Assembly (NCBI GenBank): GCA_022606425.2
Contig: JAHDVF020001353.1
Location: 1,550,001-1,614,000 of the forward strand
DNA: 64,000 nucleotides
Origin: Lepidostoma basale
Lineage: Eukaryota; Arthropoda; Insecta; Trichoptera; Lepidostomatidae
Direction of reading: 5' to 3'
The position numbers and the translations under genes are program-made. The notes beneath the pieces were generated by a model. The model made no database searches. It worked only from the letters and a program-made list of their open reading frames with translations, and was not told the origin of the DNA. Below, one piece after another: positions 21,741 through 33,744 of the stretch; the first letter of the stretch is position 1; each line of letters opens with the position of its first letter.

Positions 21741-22837
21741 TGGTTTGAACATGGATAAAATTATTTTTTTTTAACACTAATAAAATGCGATATGAATGTG
21801 AAGTCAAGAGAAGCACATCAAGACAAGAAGTGTGGCAATGCGAATCGATTGATCGTACATTTACGCATAATATAATTAATAAATAATTTGAGAGTAATGC
21901 GACTATCTGCGGGAGAATCGCGTGTCGGTAGGTACAGCGGCTTATCGGGAAATGTATTTTTAGTTTCGCAAGTTTATTGTGCCGATTCCGCTTTGGCGGA
22001 AACCGCTTATCTTGGCGTTCTCTCTCGTTTGACGAGATGCCCGTTTCGCGCCACGATTAATCAATCACACTCTATCGTTTATTATTTTTTATTTTCTTTA
22101 TTTTATTGCGAGGATTATATTAGCGGAGGCATGTATGAGATTCTATTTGTTTATTTCGCAAATGGCGAGATTGATAAAATATAAGACACTTCTAAAACAT
22201 TATTTTTACTGAATATGCGGTTATGATATGAAAACGGAATCTTTATTTCTTTCATCACACTATTGTCCTGTTAAAATATATCTTTCAATAATAATAATAA
22301 AATTTATTATTGCGATGTGATATTTATTATTTTGTCTTTTCAATGGTCATGTCGAGATTTACAGATATCAGTGCCTCGCACAAAACACACCGCGAGCAAA
22401 GTTTTCCATCTTCCTGCTTATCGCACTAATTACGCTCAGAGCGCGGCAACGTATCGAATTTTCGACAAATACAATTAGCATTTTGGAGACATCGAAGTTG
22501 CAGGAAAATGATCGAAGCAACCTTTCGGCGTGGATGAGACCATAATATTATAATATATTACTTTTTTTGAATTTTTCTTTTTATTTCCACTACTATTATT
22601 ATTTTGAACTCTTAAATATTTTGTTTAACTCATTGTGTCTTAGTTTAACTTCAATTTCGTTTCATACTGTCGTCTGTTAACTATTATTTGCTTTACTATA
22701 ATTGGTCTTACTTTATTTTTTTAAGTGTTGTTTTCTCTTATATATTATTGGTATCGCTGTATGGTTACCCTTAATAAATAAATAAAAAATATCGATTTAA
22801 TCCACGTTGCAATTAGCAATCCACATTTACTAACTAT
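21741..22837. other. Unique block, no gene seen
   Basis: 21790-22560 is not repeated in the window and is of mixed base composition. A 98-codon frame (21888-22184) has no recognisable domain. Confidence 0.3.
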
Positions 22838-23050
22838 CTAATCATCACGCCGTTTCCTCTGAGGATGGACAGCCACGCGATTCCATCCTGACATATTTAT
22901 CTAGTATCTCCAACATTCTTTTTGCATAGCATGCACGCACGTCTTTTTTTCGATTCCTTTGCAAGGCCGACATAAAGATATATGATGTGCCACGTTTTCC
23001 TCGATTTCGTATTCCATTTATCTCTAGAGGCTCATCCCTTGTGGCTAATT
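22838..23050 (-). mobile_element. LINE-A 3' end, strongly decayed
   Basis: Antisense remnants of the YPSGETA end, the ACMTR region and the RPRKTWH region with many deletions. Confidence 0.6.
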
Positions 23051-23345
23051 CATTCATCTTACGTCCGATGTAAACATTGTTGAAAATGTGATTTCGTGGG
23101 TTGTTGGTTTATGTGGGAGTTTTATCTGTGCGATCGTCTGGAGTGTTCCTCTGAAGGAGGATATATGGCCGAGCCATAGAGGGCTCCCTCCGCTTACCGA
23201 AGCTGTTATAGGCGGCACCTTTCGTCAGCTTCACTCGAGCACTCCCTAGACCCGTCCCCCGTCCATGCGGGACTTACGTTAAAAAATAATAATATTTAAA
23301 ATATATGTTTATTTGCAACCAAGGGGGATCCAGACCACATTTAAG
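23040..23345 (+). repeat. R1 fragment and unclassified GC-rich repeat
   Basis: 23040-23130 matches R1 ('cttacgtccgatgtaaacat', 'gtgatttcgtgggttgttgg'). 23150-23280 is GC-rich and unclassified. Confidence 0.5.
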
Positions 23346-23350
23346 CTACG

Positions 23351-23406
23351 CACAATAGAAAAGTTCAAATCAAATCCATCTATTTGATTTGAACTTTTCT
23401 ATTGTG
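23351..23406. repeat. Perfect 25-bp hairpin
   Basis: Left arm 23351-23375 begins CACAATAGAAAAG. Right arm 23382-23406 is its exact reverse complement, with a 6-nt loop CCATCT. Confidence 0.85.
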
Positions 23407-23569
23407 ATATCCGGCCACAGTTTTCTAGATTTCACGTCTAAGCTGAAAACCCGCCCCTTTATACTTAAATTACCTGATTTAATTGTTATGTTTTTCAATA
23501 TATATTTTTATTAAAATTTTCTATTCGATCGTGAAAATCGGATGCAGTGCTCATTCTAGATTATGGAGA
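23407..23569 (+). repeat. CR1/L2-like LINE tail fragment
   Basis: 'cacgtctaagctgaaaaccc' and 'tattcgatcgtgaaaatcgg' resemble 32450-32600, a LINE 3' region with the KTHLF-type codons decayed. Confidence 0.5.
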
Positions 23570-23800
23570 TAAAACATGTTTCAATGCGCTTTTGCAGGTA
23601 ATTAATACAAACGAAATCATCTGTTTTCTGTTCATTTTTCGAAAGGCATGTTCGCTTATCTAAGGCATTATCAATTGTTTGATAATGCATGGCGAAACAT
23701 ATCAATCCCATGATATAAAAAAAACTTCTAAAAAACAAACGTTTTCATTCGTATTAATTGTTTAATATATAGTTTTACAGCATTGTTCAAGAAACAATAA
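23570..23800. repeat. Foldback-1 copy
   Basis: Arms around 'catgttcgcttatctaaggc' and 'tgataatgcatggcgaaaca', outer blocks 'cttctaaaaaacaaacgttt' and 'gttttacagcattgttcaag'. Confidence 0.75.
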
Positions 23801-23864
23801 ATACGCCTAAAAGCTAAGCTTTAAAAATAGCATACTATTTGTCTTTTTCTTTTTTATATACTTT

Positions 23865-24190
23865 GTATATACAACACTAACATTACATATCAGACATGTT
23901 TCGGACAACCGGTCCTTCTTCAGTGATACATATTTAAAATATTATAAAATTGTTTACAAATATGAACAGTTTTGACAGATATTATAAATATTTTGGAACG
24001 TTTATGCTTTTGTTATAACAAATATTATGAATCAATTTAAAATTTAAAATAATAATTTTAAGTTCTTATTGGGGTTCAGGTAATTACTTACAACAAAGGA
24101 AATAAATCAAAGCATACTCTTATTATACCTACCTCGGCTTGCATATTCAACCTGCCTTTGGTGACATCTGTAGAGAGAGCAATCAATTAA
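23865..24190 (-). repeat. Penelope-like terminal fragment with hammerhead-like core
   Basis: 23884-23932 (minus strand): 9-nt arm TATGTATCA, CTGAAGA, hairpin GGAC/GTCC, GAAACATGTC, and partner arm TGATATGTA (all nine positions pair if G-U is allowed). Flanks are AT-rich. 24140-24185 is a scrap of LINE-B. Confidence 0.6.
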
Positions 24191-24839
24191 TTAAATATGA
24201 AATCATTTTTATTTCATGGATTATACTGCCTTCTCAACATCGCTTTTGCGCTTCTGAGTTGACGTGATCTCAAATTGATTGTTCTTATAAAATAATCGTA
24301 TTATATTATAGAGCGAATAAAGCGGTGCGGTTTCGTACGCAAATTCAATGTTTAGAAACTCGAGAATCGCTCCCCCCTCTACGTTAATTAATTTCACGTC
24401 TGCGTATTTCCTTGTAATTGTCAATTTGCCACGTCCCCTCCCGCCTCAATTGGACCGCAAAGCGAGCGCCTGGCGTGAAAGTGTATACAGTATCGCACAT
24501 GGAACATTGTATTTTAGACATAGCAGATGTGTACTCTCGGGCGAGGTGCCCTTTACTGTCGCCGCGCGATCCGTCATCCGCAGATTAGCCAGTGGACGAA
24601 ATCGATTTCGACTTTCATTGCCTAATTTTTAATCATTGTACTCAAATTATCTCATTAAAATTTTGATTTGAATATTTCAACATTTTCCATCTACTCTGGC
24701 GTGATTTATGATTGTAGGCACGGTGGATAGAACGCCATGCTAATGTGTCAGTTATGTATTAACCTTTATCTTGCTGCGCTAAAAAAGTCAATACTTTACG
24801 GTACTGTGTACTTACTGCACATTTCAAAATGAATGGTAC
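24191..24839. other. Unique block, no gene seen
   Basis: 24330-24640 is GC-richer than its surroundings and unrepeated here, with an open frame at 24348-24632 lacking recognisable features. Possibly regulatory. Confidence 0.3.
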
Positions 24840-25262
24840 CCCTGACCACAAGACAAACTTATGTATGGATGCGAAGCATGGAACTGGCAGAAGAAGGATG
24901 TGAGCAGAATAAATGCGGTAGATATGAGGTTCCTAAGATGTATGTGTGATAAAACGATGTACGAAAGAATCTCAAATGCTGATATAAGAAAGGAATGTAG
25001 AGCGGAAGAAGGCATTATGAACAAAATTATGAAAGGATTGCTGCATTGGACATATGGAGTGCATGAATGGAGAAAGAATGGTTAAGAAAGTATACATTAA
25101 TGATGTAAATGGAGTACGGGGTCGAAGTAGACCTAGGAAAACATGGCATGATCAAATTAATGTAAGAAGTTGAAAGAATCGACATGCGTATATGACTCGT
25201 TGTATGAATGTGGAGGAATCTAAAAGGGTGTTTCAGGAAAGAGTAGTGTGGCGGTCCATTTT
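24840..25262 (+). mobile_element. LINE-A 3' portion
   Basis: Encodes MYGCEAWNWQKKDVSRINAV, MRFLRCMCDKTMYERISNAD and ECRAEEGIMNKIMKG in frame, then a frameshift after LLHW, and continues RMVKKVYINDVNGVRGRSRP and RKTWHDQIN. Truncated before its tail. Confidence 0.8.
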
Positions 25263-25869
25263 CAAATGTTGTTCAAAATGAAATTTTAAATCAAAAAGAG
25301 TATCATATATAAACAATCGTCATGTCAAAAGTGATTAATTTTTTTTCTAAAGCAAACGCTCATGATATGTGCCTTAGGGTGTCTTTCTGTCTTTCTCACG
25401 TTCCGAATATTATAATAGTGAGAGTGCGACGTCAATAGTATGCTTTTCACTTTCTTTTCAAACAACAAAACCTTACTGACAGTTAGTTGTCTTTCTAGTT
25501 CATGCCAATACATATAGATTTAGCGAATGTGAGATGTAAAATGCGTGCTAGATGATCACGTTGTATGATTGTAGAGGATTTCATCATCAGGATTTTGTCC
25601 AATGTGTGTATTTTCATATGGAAATTTAAAATGTGATATTTTGACCTCCCCATTGGGATGGCATAGAATTCCCTTATCAGCTCTTCATCCTTCATTATCA
25701 TGCTACGGAGATAACAGAATTTTATGTTATTGTCATTTACATATACAGGGTAATTCACTATTATATATATAAAGAGATATGGTTCTCTATGTGGAAGGAA
25801 CAAATATAAAATACTCTGGTGCGGACACAAAGAAAAATTACATCAAATATGACACAAAGAATACTATAA
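25263..25869. other. No gene seen
   Basis: AT-rich; the open frames have no recognisable domains. Confidence 0.3.
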
Positions 25870-26095
25870 TATTTTTTATTAAATATTTATTCCGACATAT
25901 TTTATTTTTGTGTTCAACAGGTCATTGGAACCTAATTACTGTATACAGTTTGTTCTTAACGTCATTTTATTGTCACGTGAATTCTAAAGACAGTGTGAGA
26001 ATAACACTGCCATCTCCGGGAATCAAATCCGGGACATTCGGTGTAGCAATCATAGCTCTTGCCACTAAGCCACGAAGGTCGTCAAAGGGACCAAA
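25870..26095 (-). mobile_element. SINE1 copy
   Basis: Antisense SINE1 with B box (reverse of 'cgggaatcaaatccggg') and the CTTCGTGGC head end at about 26075-26085. Confidence 0.75.
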
Positions 26096-26275
26096 TGTAA
26101 GAACTAAGAATGATTGAAAATGACTTAAAACAGTGTAAATAGGAGTAAATGACAAGGAAGGGTGACGAAAATATGGCTTTATTCTTCTTTTTCTTATTAG
26201 CTCTAGGCCTAGGCCTGTTTTGATTTTATTCATTTCTCTTTGTTCTCGGCTTCTCTTACGCACTGTCTTCCCATG
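26096..26275. other. No gene seen
   Basis: Minus-strand open frame without recognised family; probably repeat debris. Confidence 0.3.
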
Positions 26276-26279
26276 ACGG

Positions 26280-26400
26280 ATATAACATTATTATTAATAC
26301 AAATGAAAATGTCTGTTTTCTAGAAGTTTTATTATAAATTTATGTGAATAAGATGTTTCGCCTTTCTAAGGAATTATCAAATGTCAGATAACATCATCAG
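26280..26400. repeat. Foldback-1, one arm
   Basis: 'aatgaaaatgtctgttttct', 'agaagttttattat', 'aagatgtttcgcctttctaa', 'ggaattatcaaatg'. Confidence 0.75.
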
Positions 26401-27217
26401 CCTATCTTTTCTGGTACCGTCCCACTGTTTTTATTTATTTATTCTACGGCTCTATTTCAAAACTGGCTTCGTTAAACTTATTAAATTCTGAGAGTAGTCA
26501 ATCGAAGAGCATGTATTGTGCAATGTATGAATGTAGCAGTAGTATGATGATAAGTTAAATTAATCTTATTTATTTATAAATACAGTTGTTTTCGAAAGTT
26601 AATGAAACCATCTCAAAGATACTATTGAATTCATAAAATAATCATAAAAAAACATTTTTTTTATTGTCGTAGAAATACCAATTTGGCGTGCAAATTGTTT
26701 TTCCATTCGGTTGTAACACTACAGTTTAGAATAAACCTGTATTAATGCATGTTTTATGTGTGCAAATCATTGTATTGTGCTCTTTTATGTGTGTGGGTAG
26801 AGAAAGTGTTAATACAATGCATAGTATTATAAGTATCACAAGCAGACATTTTTTACTTACTTCCAGTGCAAACGCCTATGATTCATATTTTAAATAATTT
26901 TCTTGGAAATAGTTGACTTAAATATGTCGGAAAACTTCTGATCTTACCATCTTTGTGGGTCCATTAGCCAAGTCTAGTGCTCCCCCTATCCGATACATAC
27001 CTTCAATATTAATGATATGATGAAAATTTTCAAATTGGTCTCCGCACAAGTGTGTCCTAAAATATTTCATCTTTAAGGCATTCATAATTAAATCTAAGAC
27101 TATAATATAATCGGAAAATCTTAATTTTTGTGCATTGATCTAGGGAAATTTTTAGAGAAAAATAAATATCCAATATTTGGGTTCTGAGAACCTGTCAAAG
27201 TTTAGATCAAGATTCAA
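26401..27217. other. No gene seen
   Basis: AT-rich unique sequence. Confidence 0.3.
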
Positions 27218-27640
27218 TACTCTTCTTCTTCCTCAGCCTATTCCCGTCCTCTCCTGGACGAAGGCCTCCTCCATTCGCTTCCATGTCACTCTGTCTTGTG
27301 CAGACTGCATCCAGGTTATTCCGACGTGTCTGTTCAGATCATCCTTCCACCGTAGTTGCAGTCGCCCTGCACTTCTTTTTGCCGTCCACGGTCTCCAAGT
27401 CGGCAGTCTTCTTGTCCACTTTTCATCTTAACTTCTGGTTACGTGACCTGCCCATTGCCATTTTAGAATTGCCACCCGGTGGATGATGTCAATGACTTTT
27501 GTTTTTTCTCTCACCGTATCGTTTCCAACTCTGTCTCTTAGGCTTTTTCCTAACATGGCTCTTTCCATGGTTCTTTGGGTCACTCGTAGTTTCTCGGCAC
27601 TTTGTTTGGACAATGTTACAGTTTCTTTGTACTCACTTCA
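27218..27640 (-). mobile_element. LINE-C 3' end (RTE-like)
   Basis: Minus strand encodes SKQSAEKLRVTQRTMERAML, GKSLRDRVGNDTVREKTKV, IDIIHRVAILKWQWAGHVTR and, after a frame break, a GRP/W-rich end. Starts at a TTC repeat. Confidence 0.8.
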
Positions 27641-27645
27641 TATTC

Positions 27646-27815
27646 AAGTATTTCAGGAAATAAGGAAGTACTTCAAAACTCACCTTTTCAAATTATCCCA
27701 TTCCTTAATGTTGATGGACTGCGTCATGTGCAGCCATCATAATAAATATGTTTATTTATAACATGGAATGTTTTCTATAGCGCCCTTCAGATGATTAATT
27801 CATAAAAATGGCAGT
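27646..27815 (+). mobile_element. CR1/L2-like LINE tail
   Basis: YFKTHLFKL codons followed by 'gactgcgtcatgtgcagcca' and 'gcgcccttcagatgatt', as at the window start. Confidence 0.7.
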
Positions 27816-28499
27816 TTAGAAATTGAATAATATTTTGGAAACTTTGTATTTTCACAACGCTTTTTTACACTTATCACAAACATGTCAGGCCACAGACATC
27901 CTTAGTATAGAAATATTAACAATAAAATGAGACAAAATCATTACCTTTATACTAAATGAAAGGGGAGAGGGGGATTAGGTTTAGAAGTAGGCTTAATCGT
28001 TATTTAGTTAGAATTGTGGGACAAAGGGAACAAATCAACTATTGGACTTGAAGTTAAGGTGGTTTATAATATCATCCAATTTATTGTAATTGTTCTCTCA
28101 ATCTTATGATTGTTTTCATAGTCCATTTTCAATAAGATGTTTTATCATCTCTCTGTCTCCCTGTTGCTCGGGCTGTTGCATTTGATGCATATGATTGACC
28201 CCAATTGACTTTCTTGCATTTCTGCTCAATGTCTGACTATAATTCGGTACATAAATATATTGGAGTGTGGACACATTATATAATACTTTATTATAAGAAA
28301 TGTCCTCCCCACTACCACCATGCCCCATGGTGACAGGCAGAATCAAGGTGTTATCTAAATGGGTCGCTGGCAGTATAATACCTTCTTGATTAGATTACTT
28401 AAAGATTGCAAATTATAATATGCTATGCATTTTATTGAATATTGCAATTACTTTTTGTATTATTTCTACAACCTAAAATGGCCGTTTACAATGGATTTC
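27816..28499. repeat. Decayed Penelope-like segment
   Basis: 27868-27915 holds a damaged core ('acttatcacaaacatgtcag', 'gccacagacatcc'), related to 57603-57646. The rest is AT-rich with no gene. Confidence 0.45.
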
Positions 28500-28925
28500 T
28501 GGTTCCAAACCCCATGTATGAAAGTGAAGCATCGAACTGGCAGAAGAAGGATGAGAGATGAGAAGATAATAAATGCAATAGAGATGAGTTTCCTTAGACG
28601 TATGTGTGTTAGAATGATGTATCAAATGAAGAAATGTAGAGAAGAAAGAAAATATTGCAAACAAAATTATGAAACAATCACTGTGTTGGTGTTTGGACAT
28701 ATGGAACGCATGGAAGAAGAAAGAATAGTTAAAAATGTTTATGTTGACGATGTGAATAGAGTGCGGTGTCGAGGAACACGGAGGAAAACACGGCATGAAC
28801 AAATTAATCAAAATTTAAAGTCAGCAGAAGAAAGGACGTGGATATATGGACTCGCTATATGAATGTGAGGGAGGTTGAGAGTTGTGTCAGTAGAGTAATA
28901 TTGGAGTCCATTCTCTCTCCCTACC
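28500..28925 (+). mobile_element. LINE-A 3' portion, diverged
   Basis: HRTGRRRMRDEKIINAIEMS, LRRMCVRMMY, FGHMERMEEERIVKNVYVDD and RRKTRHEQINQNLK, then a break; ends near LSPYLI without the GTTA tail. Confidence 0.75.
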
Positions 28926-29487
28926 TTATTCGCATTAAATAAAAATATTTTATTATATATTTACATACTTAAACAATTTATTGAAATCGATGTGTGTTTA
29001 AAATATATACACATTGAGTTAATTTACACATGCGTATATCACGGAAAACCACAGAAACATAAATAATATGTTTAAAAATACACTGTAATTATTTGTCTTC
29101 TGAGATTTTTTTTTTTTAACAGACTAAATATTGAAGTATGGAAATGGATAAAACCAACGTTAAAGTGATGTACTTAATGTTTGTAACACTCTTGCGACAG
29201 CCTTGAAATTAGTTATTCTCATAATCGTTAAATTTTTTGCTTGGATTTTATTTCTTCTTCAAAAGTGCGAGCGTACAAAGACGCCGAGTTACATCTCAAG
29301 TGTGGAAAGTGTTGGATTTTATATTGAACTTTAAAAAAAAATAGACTAGACAGGAGTGCTTTCCTGCTGCAGTGACGGACTTGTGTGCGAGCGGCAACTG
29401 TCTCCGCGGTGTCCAGTGTAGGCAAATGCCAGAACCTAGTGAATATGTGCATAGACTTGACTAATTTGGGTGTAATGGTTGTTTCAG
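28926..29487. other. Intronic sequence upstream of the first lilli exon found
   Basis: AT-rich, then GC-richer at 29340-29450. It ends in a polypyrimidine-AG acceptor (gtttcag, 29481-29487). Confidence 0.4.
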
Positions 29488-29521
29488 ATCTGGAACGACA
29501 CAATAATCCCCACCTCTCAAC
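29488..29521 (+). CDS. lilli: Lilliputian (AF4/FMR2 family), exon a, internal
   Basis: First exon of this gene that I can identify. In AF4/FMR2 proteins this stretch begins the conserved acidic motif. The exon is bounded by gtttcag and gtaagt, is 34 nt long, starts with two bases of a split codon and ends with two, reading LERHNNPHLS. Joined to the next exon it gives the family pattern L-S-x-D-L-x-x-D-L-x-L-S/T-D-S-E-D-E. Lilli is the insect scaffold of the super elongation complex, holding P-TEFb and ELL to release paused RNA polymerase II in the nucleus. Gene identity rests on the whole exon set, chiefly the C-terminal domain. Confidence 0.75.
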
Positions 29522-30922
29522 GTAAGTACCATTTTTATTCTATACAATAGAACGTCCTTTTTCAGGACGTCAGTTAACCGGAACGTCAATTATCCCGACA
29601 AGACGAGATGAAGAAGCGCAAAAAAAAGACGAGGAAATCTTGTCAAAACACCTCGTTTTGCTAAAAGAATGAAGAAAAGTTTGATTATCGGGAAAAATCA
29701 GTATTCGAAACACCTCCAATCCCAATTAGTCCGGATAAACGACGTTCTACTGTATTTTAATTTTCAAATACTAACTTTTTATAATTATTATGAATGAATA
29801 CATCTGTTTTATAGAAGTTTTATTATATTTTATGGCCTAGGTTGTTGTTGATAACTTTGTATTATCACAACACTTATTTACATCGTAAACAGACATGTTT
29901 CGGGAAAACAGGCTTCCCTTCTTCTGTGTATAAATGATGAAATTTTAACAATCAAATGACGCGGAGCTACTACTTATATACTCTATAACGAATGGAAAAG
30001 TGGTGGAGGGAGAGGGAGAAAATTGAATTTACCGGCTTGTAATTGTTATTGTTAACATTATGTGATAGGGGGAATAAATCTAATATCGGACTAGAAGTCA
30101 AATTAACCTGGTTATTTATAATATCCTCATTGTTTTTAATGGCTTTTTTTTATCTCTAAAATTTCTAAATTATTTAAAGCTACATTTCTAGTAGATCTAG
30201 TAGTCTTCTATAAACAGAAGAAGGGAAGTCTGTTTTCCCGAAACATGTCTGTATACGATGTAATAAGTGTTGTGATAATACAAAGTTATCAACAAGTTGT
30301 TCTAATTTATTATTTCTTTGGATTTTGAGTGTTAAGTTAACATTATCATAGACTAATTCAATAAACCATGAAAGAGTTGAGTAATACAAATAAAAATGTC
30401 TGTTTTCTATAAGTTTTATTATATTTTATGGGAATGACACGTTTCCCTTTGCTAAAGCTTTATCAAATGTAGCAAGAGTCAATTGCGCTCTTGTTACTGT
30501 GTTAATTAATTACTTCCTTATTATCTTAATTAATTACTGTTTATTTATAGCTATCTCAATTAATATTTAATTACCATATTCTGCTCCATTAACTCTGGTA
30601 TATAAATAACAACGCATTTGATTCTCGCTACATTTGATAATGCCATAGCATGGCGAAACATGTCATTCGCTTAAAATATACAATAATAAAAATTCTATAA
30701 AACAGATGTTTTTATTCATATTACTTATTTATTTTGTAGTTTTACATCATTGTTAAAAAAACAATTAACCAAGAAAGATTTGTTTTAACCAAATTCTGCT
30801 AACTTGGATGATATCTGCACATGTTTTATTATTTGGCTTGACTCAATTTGAATCCATTGTTATAGAATGTCATGAATAGTTAGTGGAGTTAAATAATGAA
30901 ATATTTTATTAAAATCTTCCAG
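29522..30922. repeat. lilli intron a: nested foldbacks
   Basis: Contains an inverted pair with about 90-bp arms (29843-29934 and 30208-30300), each arm carrying a hairpin-GAAAC module (hairpin GGGAA/TTCCC), and a foldback-1 (30387-30765) with an internal spacer like that at 6860-7020. The left foldback-1 arm at 29790-29840 is interrupted by the first pair. Confidence 0.75.
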
Positions 30923-30985
30923 GGATCTTGACCAGGATCTGTTGCTGACCGACAGTGAAGATGAGGCCAGGAAAAGGAAATCTTC
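30923..30985 (+). CDS. lilli: Lilliputian, exon b (acidic SEDE motif)
   Basis: 63-nt exon, acceptor cttccag, donor gtgagt, same split-codon phase (2) on both sides. Reads (T)DLDQDLLLTDSEDEARKRKS followed by a split serine codon. The acidic TDSEDE followed by a short basic run matches the conserved internal motif of AFF proteins, which lies in front of the serine-rich transactivation region. Confidence 0.8.
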
Positions 30986-33016
30986 GTGAGTATTTTTGTT
31001 GCACATATTAATTAACCTTTTTGATACAGAATTTTGTCACACAACCATATTGTGCAATTTCATGTCAAGGTGAATAATATTAATTTACAATCGATTTTAT
31101 TATGCATCTGGGTTTCACATTTGAGTCCAACTTTATATTTAAATTACATCTACCTAATATTATCACAAGAGCCAACAAAATGATCATTTTCTGACCCCAT
31201 GGTTAATCGTCAGATCTATGAAGCGCTGGTTCGTAGTATAACATTAAATTTCTTTCTTCTTTCTCCTCGTTTCTTATTATTCGCAGTCAGTTTTTATAAT
31301 CAAATCAGTTTATTGACTCAAAAGACATTACAAACAGCAAAATGTTGAAGGCATCTATTGAGTAGAGGTAAAATATTATAAAAATACAACATAATACCAG
31401 GAACGGATTAGAGATGGTTCGACATTAGGAAGACAAGATACTTTCTAAAGTCAAGAGTATTTGTCCCCTGAACGTACCATCACTAATATGAAAGATGTCG
31501 ATCTCCGAGGAGACCAGGTTCAGCAGACTAATTGCTCTTCCCACCGGTGTCACCAGATTGTTTCTGTAATCATTTAGCGCCAGGTGTTTCGCTAGTAGGC
31601 TTCTTCTTCCTTAATGTCTAGATTCCTCATGTCTCTCTGCCCATTTGTCAGCGAGGTGGTTTGGGGTCTTCCTCTCTCTATCTTCTTAACACCCACAGAA
31701 AGACACCTTTTCACGACATGGTCGTAGGGTCTTTTCATTATGTGACCATCATCGGAGCCTTGATTCTGATAATTTTTCAGTTATGGCTGCAACAATGGTA
31801 CTTCCTCTCACATATTCGAAACGCACCTTATCTTTTAATGTGACTCTTTTTAACTGGCTATATAGTAATCTTGGTGCAACGGCTGTTTTATAAAACTTGC
31901 CTTTTTTTTCTTATTGTGTTTTTTGAATCTCACAGAATGCAAGTCCACAATTCATCCAGATATCCCATCCAGATATTGGGTAATGTTCCATTCGGTGGTT
32001 TATGTCTCTGATCCTTGGATACTCAGTATAAACTGTTAGCAGAATAATATCTTCTTCTTGTTGTTTCTTTCCTATCGGAGGTTGGATTAGATCGTGGCTA
32101 TTTCTACTTGATACAGCAGCTCTAAACAGGGATGTTGTGCTGCAAATGAACCACTTCTTCTCCTGACACTTTGTTTTCCATTAATTTTACCTTGAACAAC
32201 CAGTTGCAGCACTTTGTATTTATCGTTTCTCATAATGTCCCGAAGTATTCCAGTTTCTTGCGGCTTATGTTCTTGACAATTTCTTTTTATTTCTTCATTG
32301 GCTGCAGTACTTCCTCATTTGTGACTCTCTCTGTCCATGATATTTTTAAATATTCTACTATGTATCCACATTTAAAAAAAGGCATCCATTCACCAAGGCG
32401 TTCGTTATTATTCATATTCTGAACTACCGGGCTACGGCATTTTATTTTATACAGATCTAAGCTGAAAACCCATCTTTTTCAAAATTTAAAACCTGCATAT
32501 TTTGTTCTATTATATTTTCTAATCGATCGCGAATATCAATCAGATGCAGCGATCACATTTAGGTTTAAAACACGTCTTAATGCGCCCTTGAGGTGATTAC
32601 ATCACAAAAACGGAGCTTTAAAAGTTAACATATTATTATTATTATTTATTAATATCAGAATTGAAATACACAAGTTAACTTCATTAGGTTTTGTGATTTA
32701 GCTGGTTAATATGAAACATTGGTATTGTTATATTTATATACATACATTTTACACAATCATTTGTGAATTAGATTTGCACGCATATTTGTTGCGTATTATC
32801 CGCCGTAACCAAATTAACACGTACGTATTCCTTGCAACTAGACTGAGCGTATGCGCTAACCGAATCATTATAATATAACACATTCACTACGGGATGATGT
32901 CGCGGAACTACAAATGGTCCGGTGGTAGCATCGGTGACATTTTTTTTTATAGATATTTTAAAATTATCGGATCATTATTATTTCAATTACTGAATGGTTT
33001 ATTTCTCTATTTCCAG
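30986..33016. other. lilli intron b: LINE debris
   Basis: 31285-31565 is a LINE-B 3' end on the minus strand (antisense of LVTPVGRAISLLN and LESILSS). 31590-31860 and 32040-32430 are decayed minus-strand LINE C-termini (GRPQTTSLTNGQRDM-like codons near 31640). 32450-32650 is a CR1/L2-like tail. 32700-33000 is unique AT-rich sequence. Confidence 0.65.
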
Positions 33017-33123
33017 CAGTGTGATGGCCACACCGCCCCGCGCCGCTAGCACTTCCGGGAGTGAGTCTTCGTCATCAGACTCTGACTCGGATTCCTCCAG
33101 CGATGAGCCAACTAAACCAACAG
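33017..33123 (+). CDS. lilli: Lilliputian, exon c (serine/aspartate-rich)
   Basis: 107 nt; acceptor ttccag with a second AG three bases on (NAGNAG), donor gtaaaa. Reads SVMATPPRAASTSGS, then a dense Ser/Asp run ending SSDEPTKPT. This matches the serine-rich, acidic SDSDS region that AFF proteins carry just before the W-x-L segment and which acts as the transactivation region. Ends in phase 1. Confidence 0.8.
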
Positions 33124-33744
33124 GTAAAATAAATTGATGGGTTGATTGTCTTATAATTGTAATTGGTTATAGTAAAAGTTGTGATTTTTGCTCAAGTTTT
33201 ATAAATATCTTTTAGAATTAAAAAAAAACAATATATAGGTGTTTGAAAAACACTCAGATATGTGAACAACGATCTTCATAAATGTTCAAATTAACGCAAT
33301 TTCTATGTGATGTACATCTGATATTGCCTTAGCAAGGCGAAACATGTCAGTCCCACAAAATATAATAATACTTTTAGAAAACAGACTTTCACTTACATGA
33401 CATTATGTGAATATATTGTTATTACACCTACCCAGCTCATTATTGTTTTTACACCTACCCAGCTCATTATTGTTTTTGCACCTACCCAGCTCATTATTGT
33501 TTTTACACCTACCCAGCTCATTATTGTTTTTACACCTACCCAGCTCAATATTGTTTCTTCAACTACCCAGTTTATTGTTGTTATTACACCTACCCAGCTC
33601 AATATTGTTTCTACAACTACCCAGTTTATTATTGTTATTACACCTACCCAGCTCATTATTGTTATTACACCTACCCAGCTCATTATTGTTTTAGAACATG
33701 CAAGGCAATGTAATATGATGTGATGAATCATGTTGTGTTTGCAG
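33124..33744. repeat. lilli intron c with 27-bp minisatellite and half foldback-1
   Basis: 33310-33395 is a foldback-1 arm. 33416-33685 is ten copies of a 27-bp unit, consensus TTGTTTTTACACCTACCCAG plus CTCATTA. Units 6 and 8 are a distinct variant (CAACTACCCAGTTTATT). Being a multiple of three, it produces long false frames on both strands. Confidence 0.85.

Noticed and set aside
33416..33685. CRISPR-like repeat array
   Set aside because: Units are directly tandem with no unique spacers, inside a eukaryotic intron.
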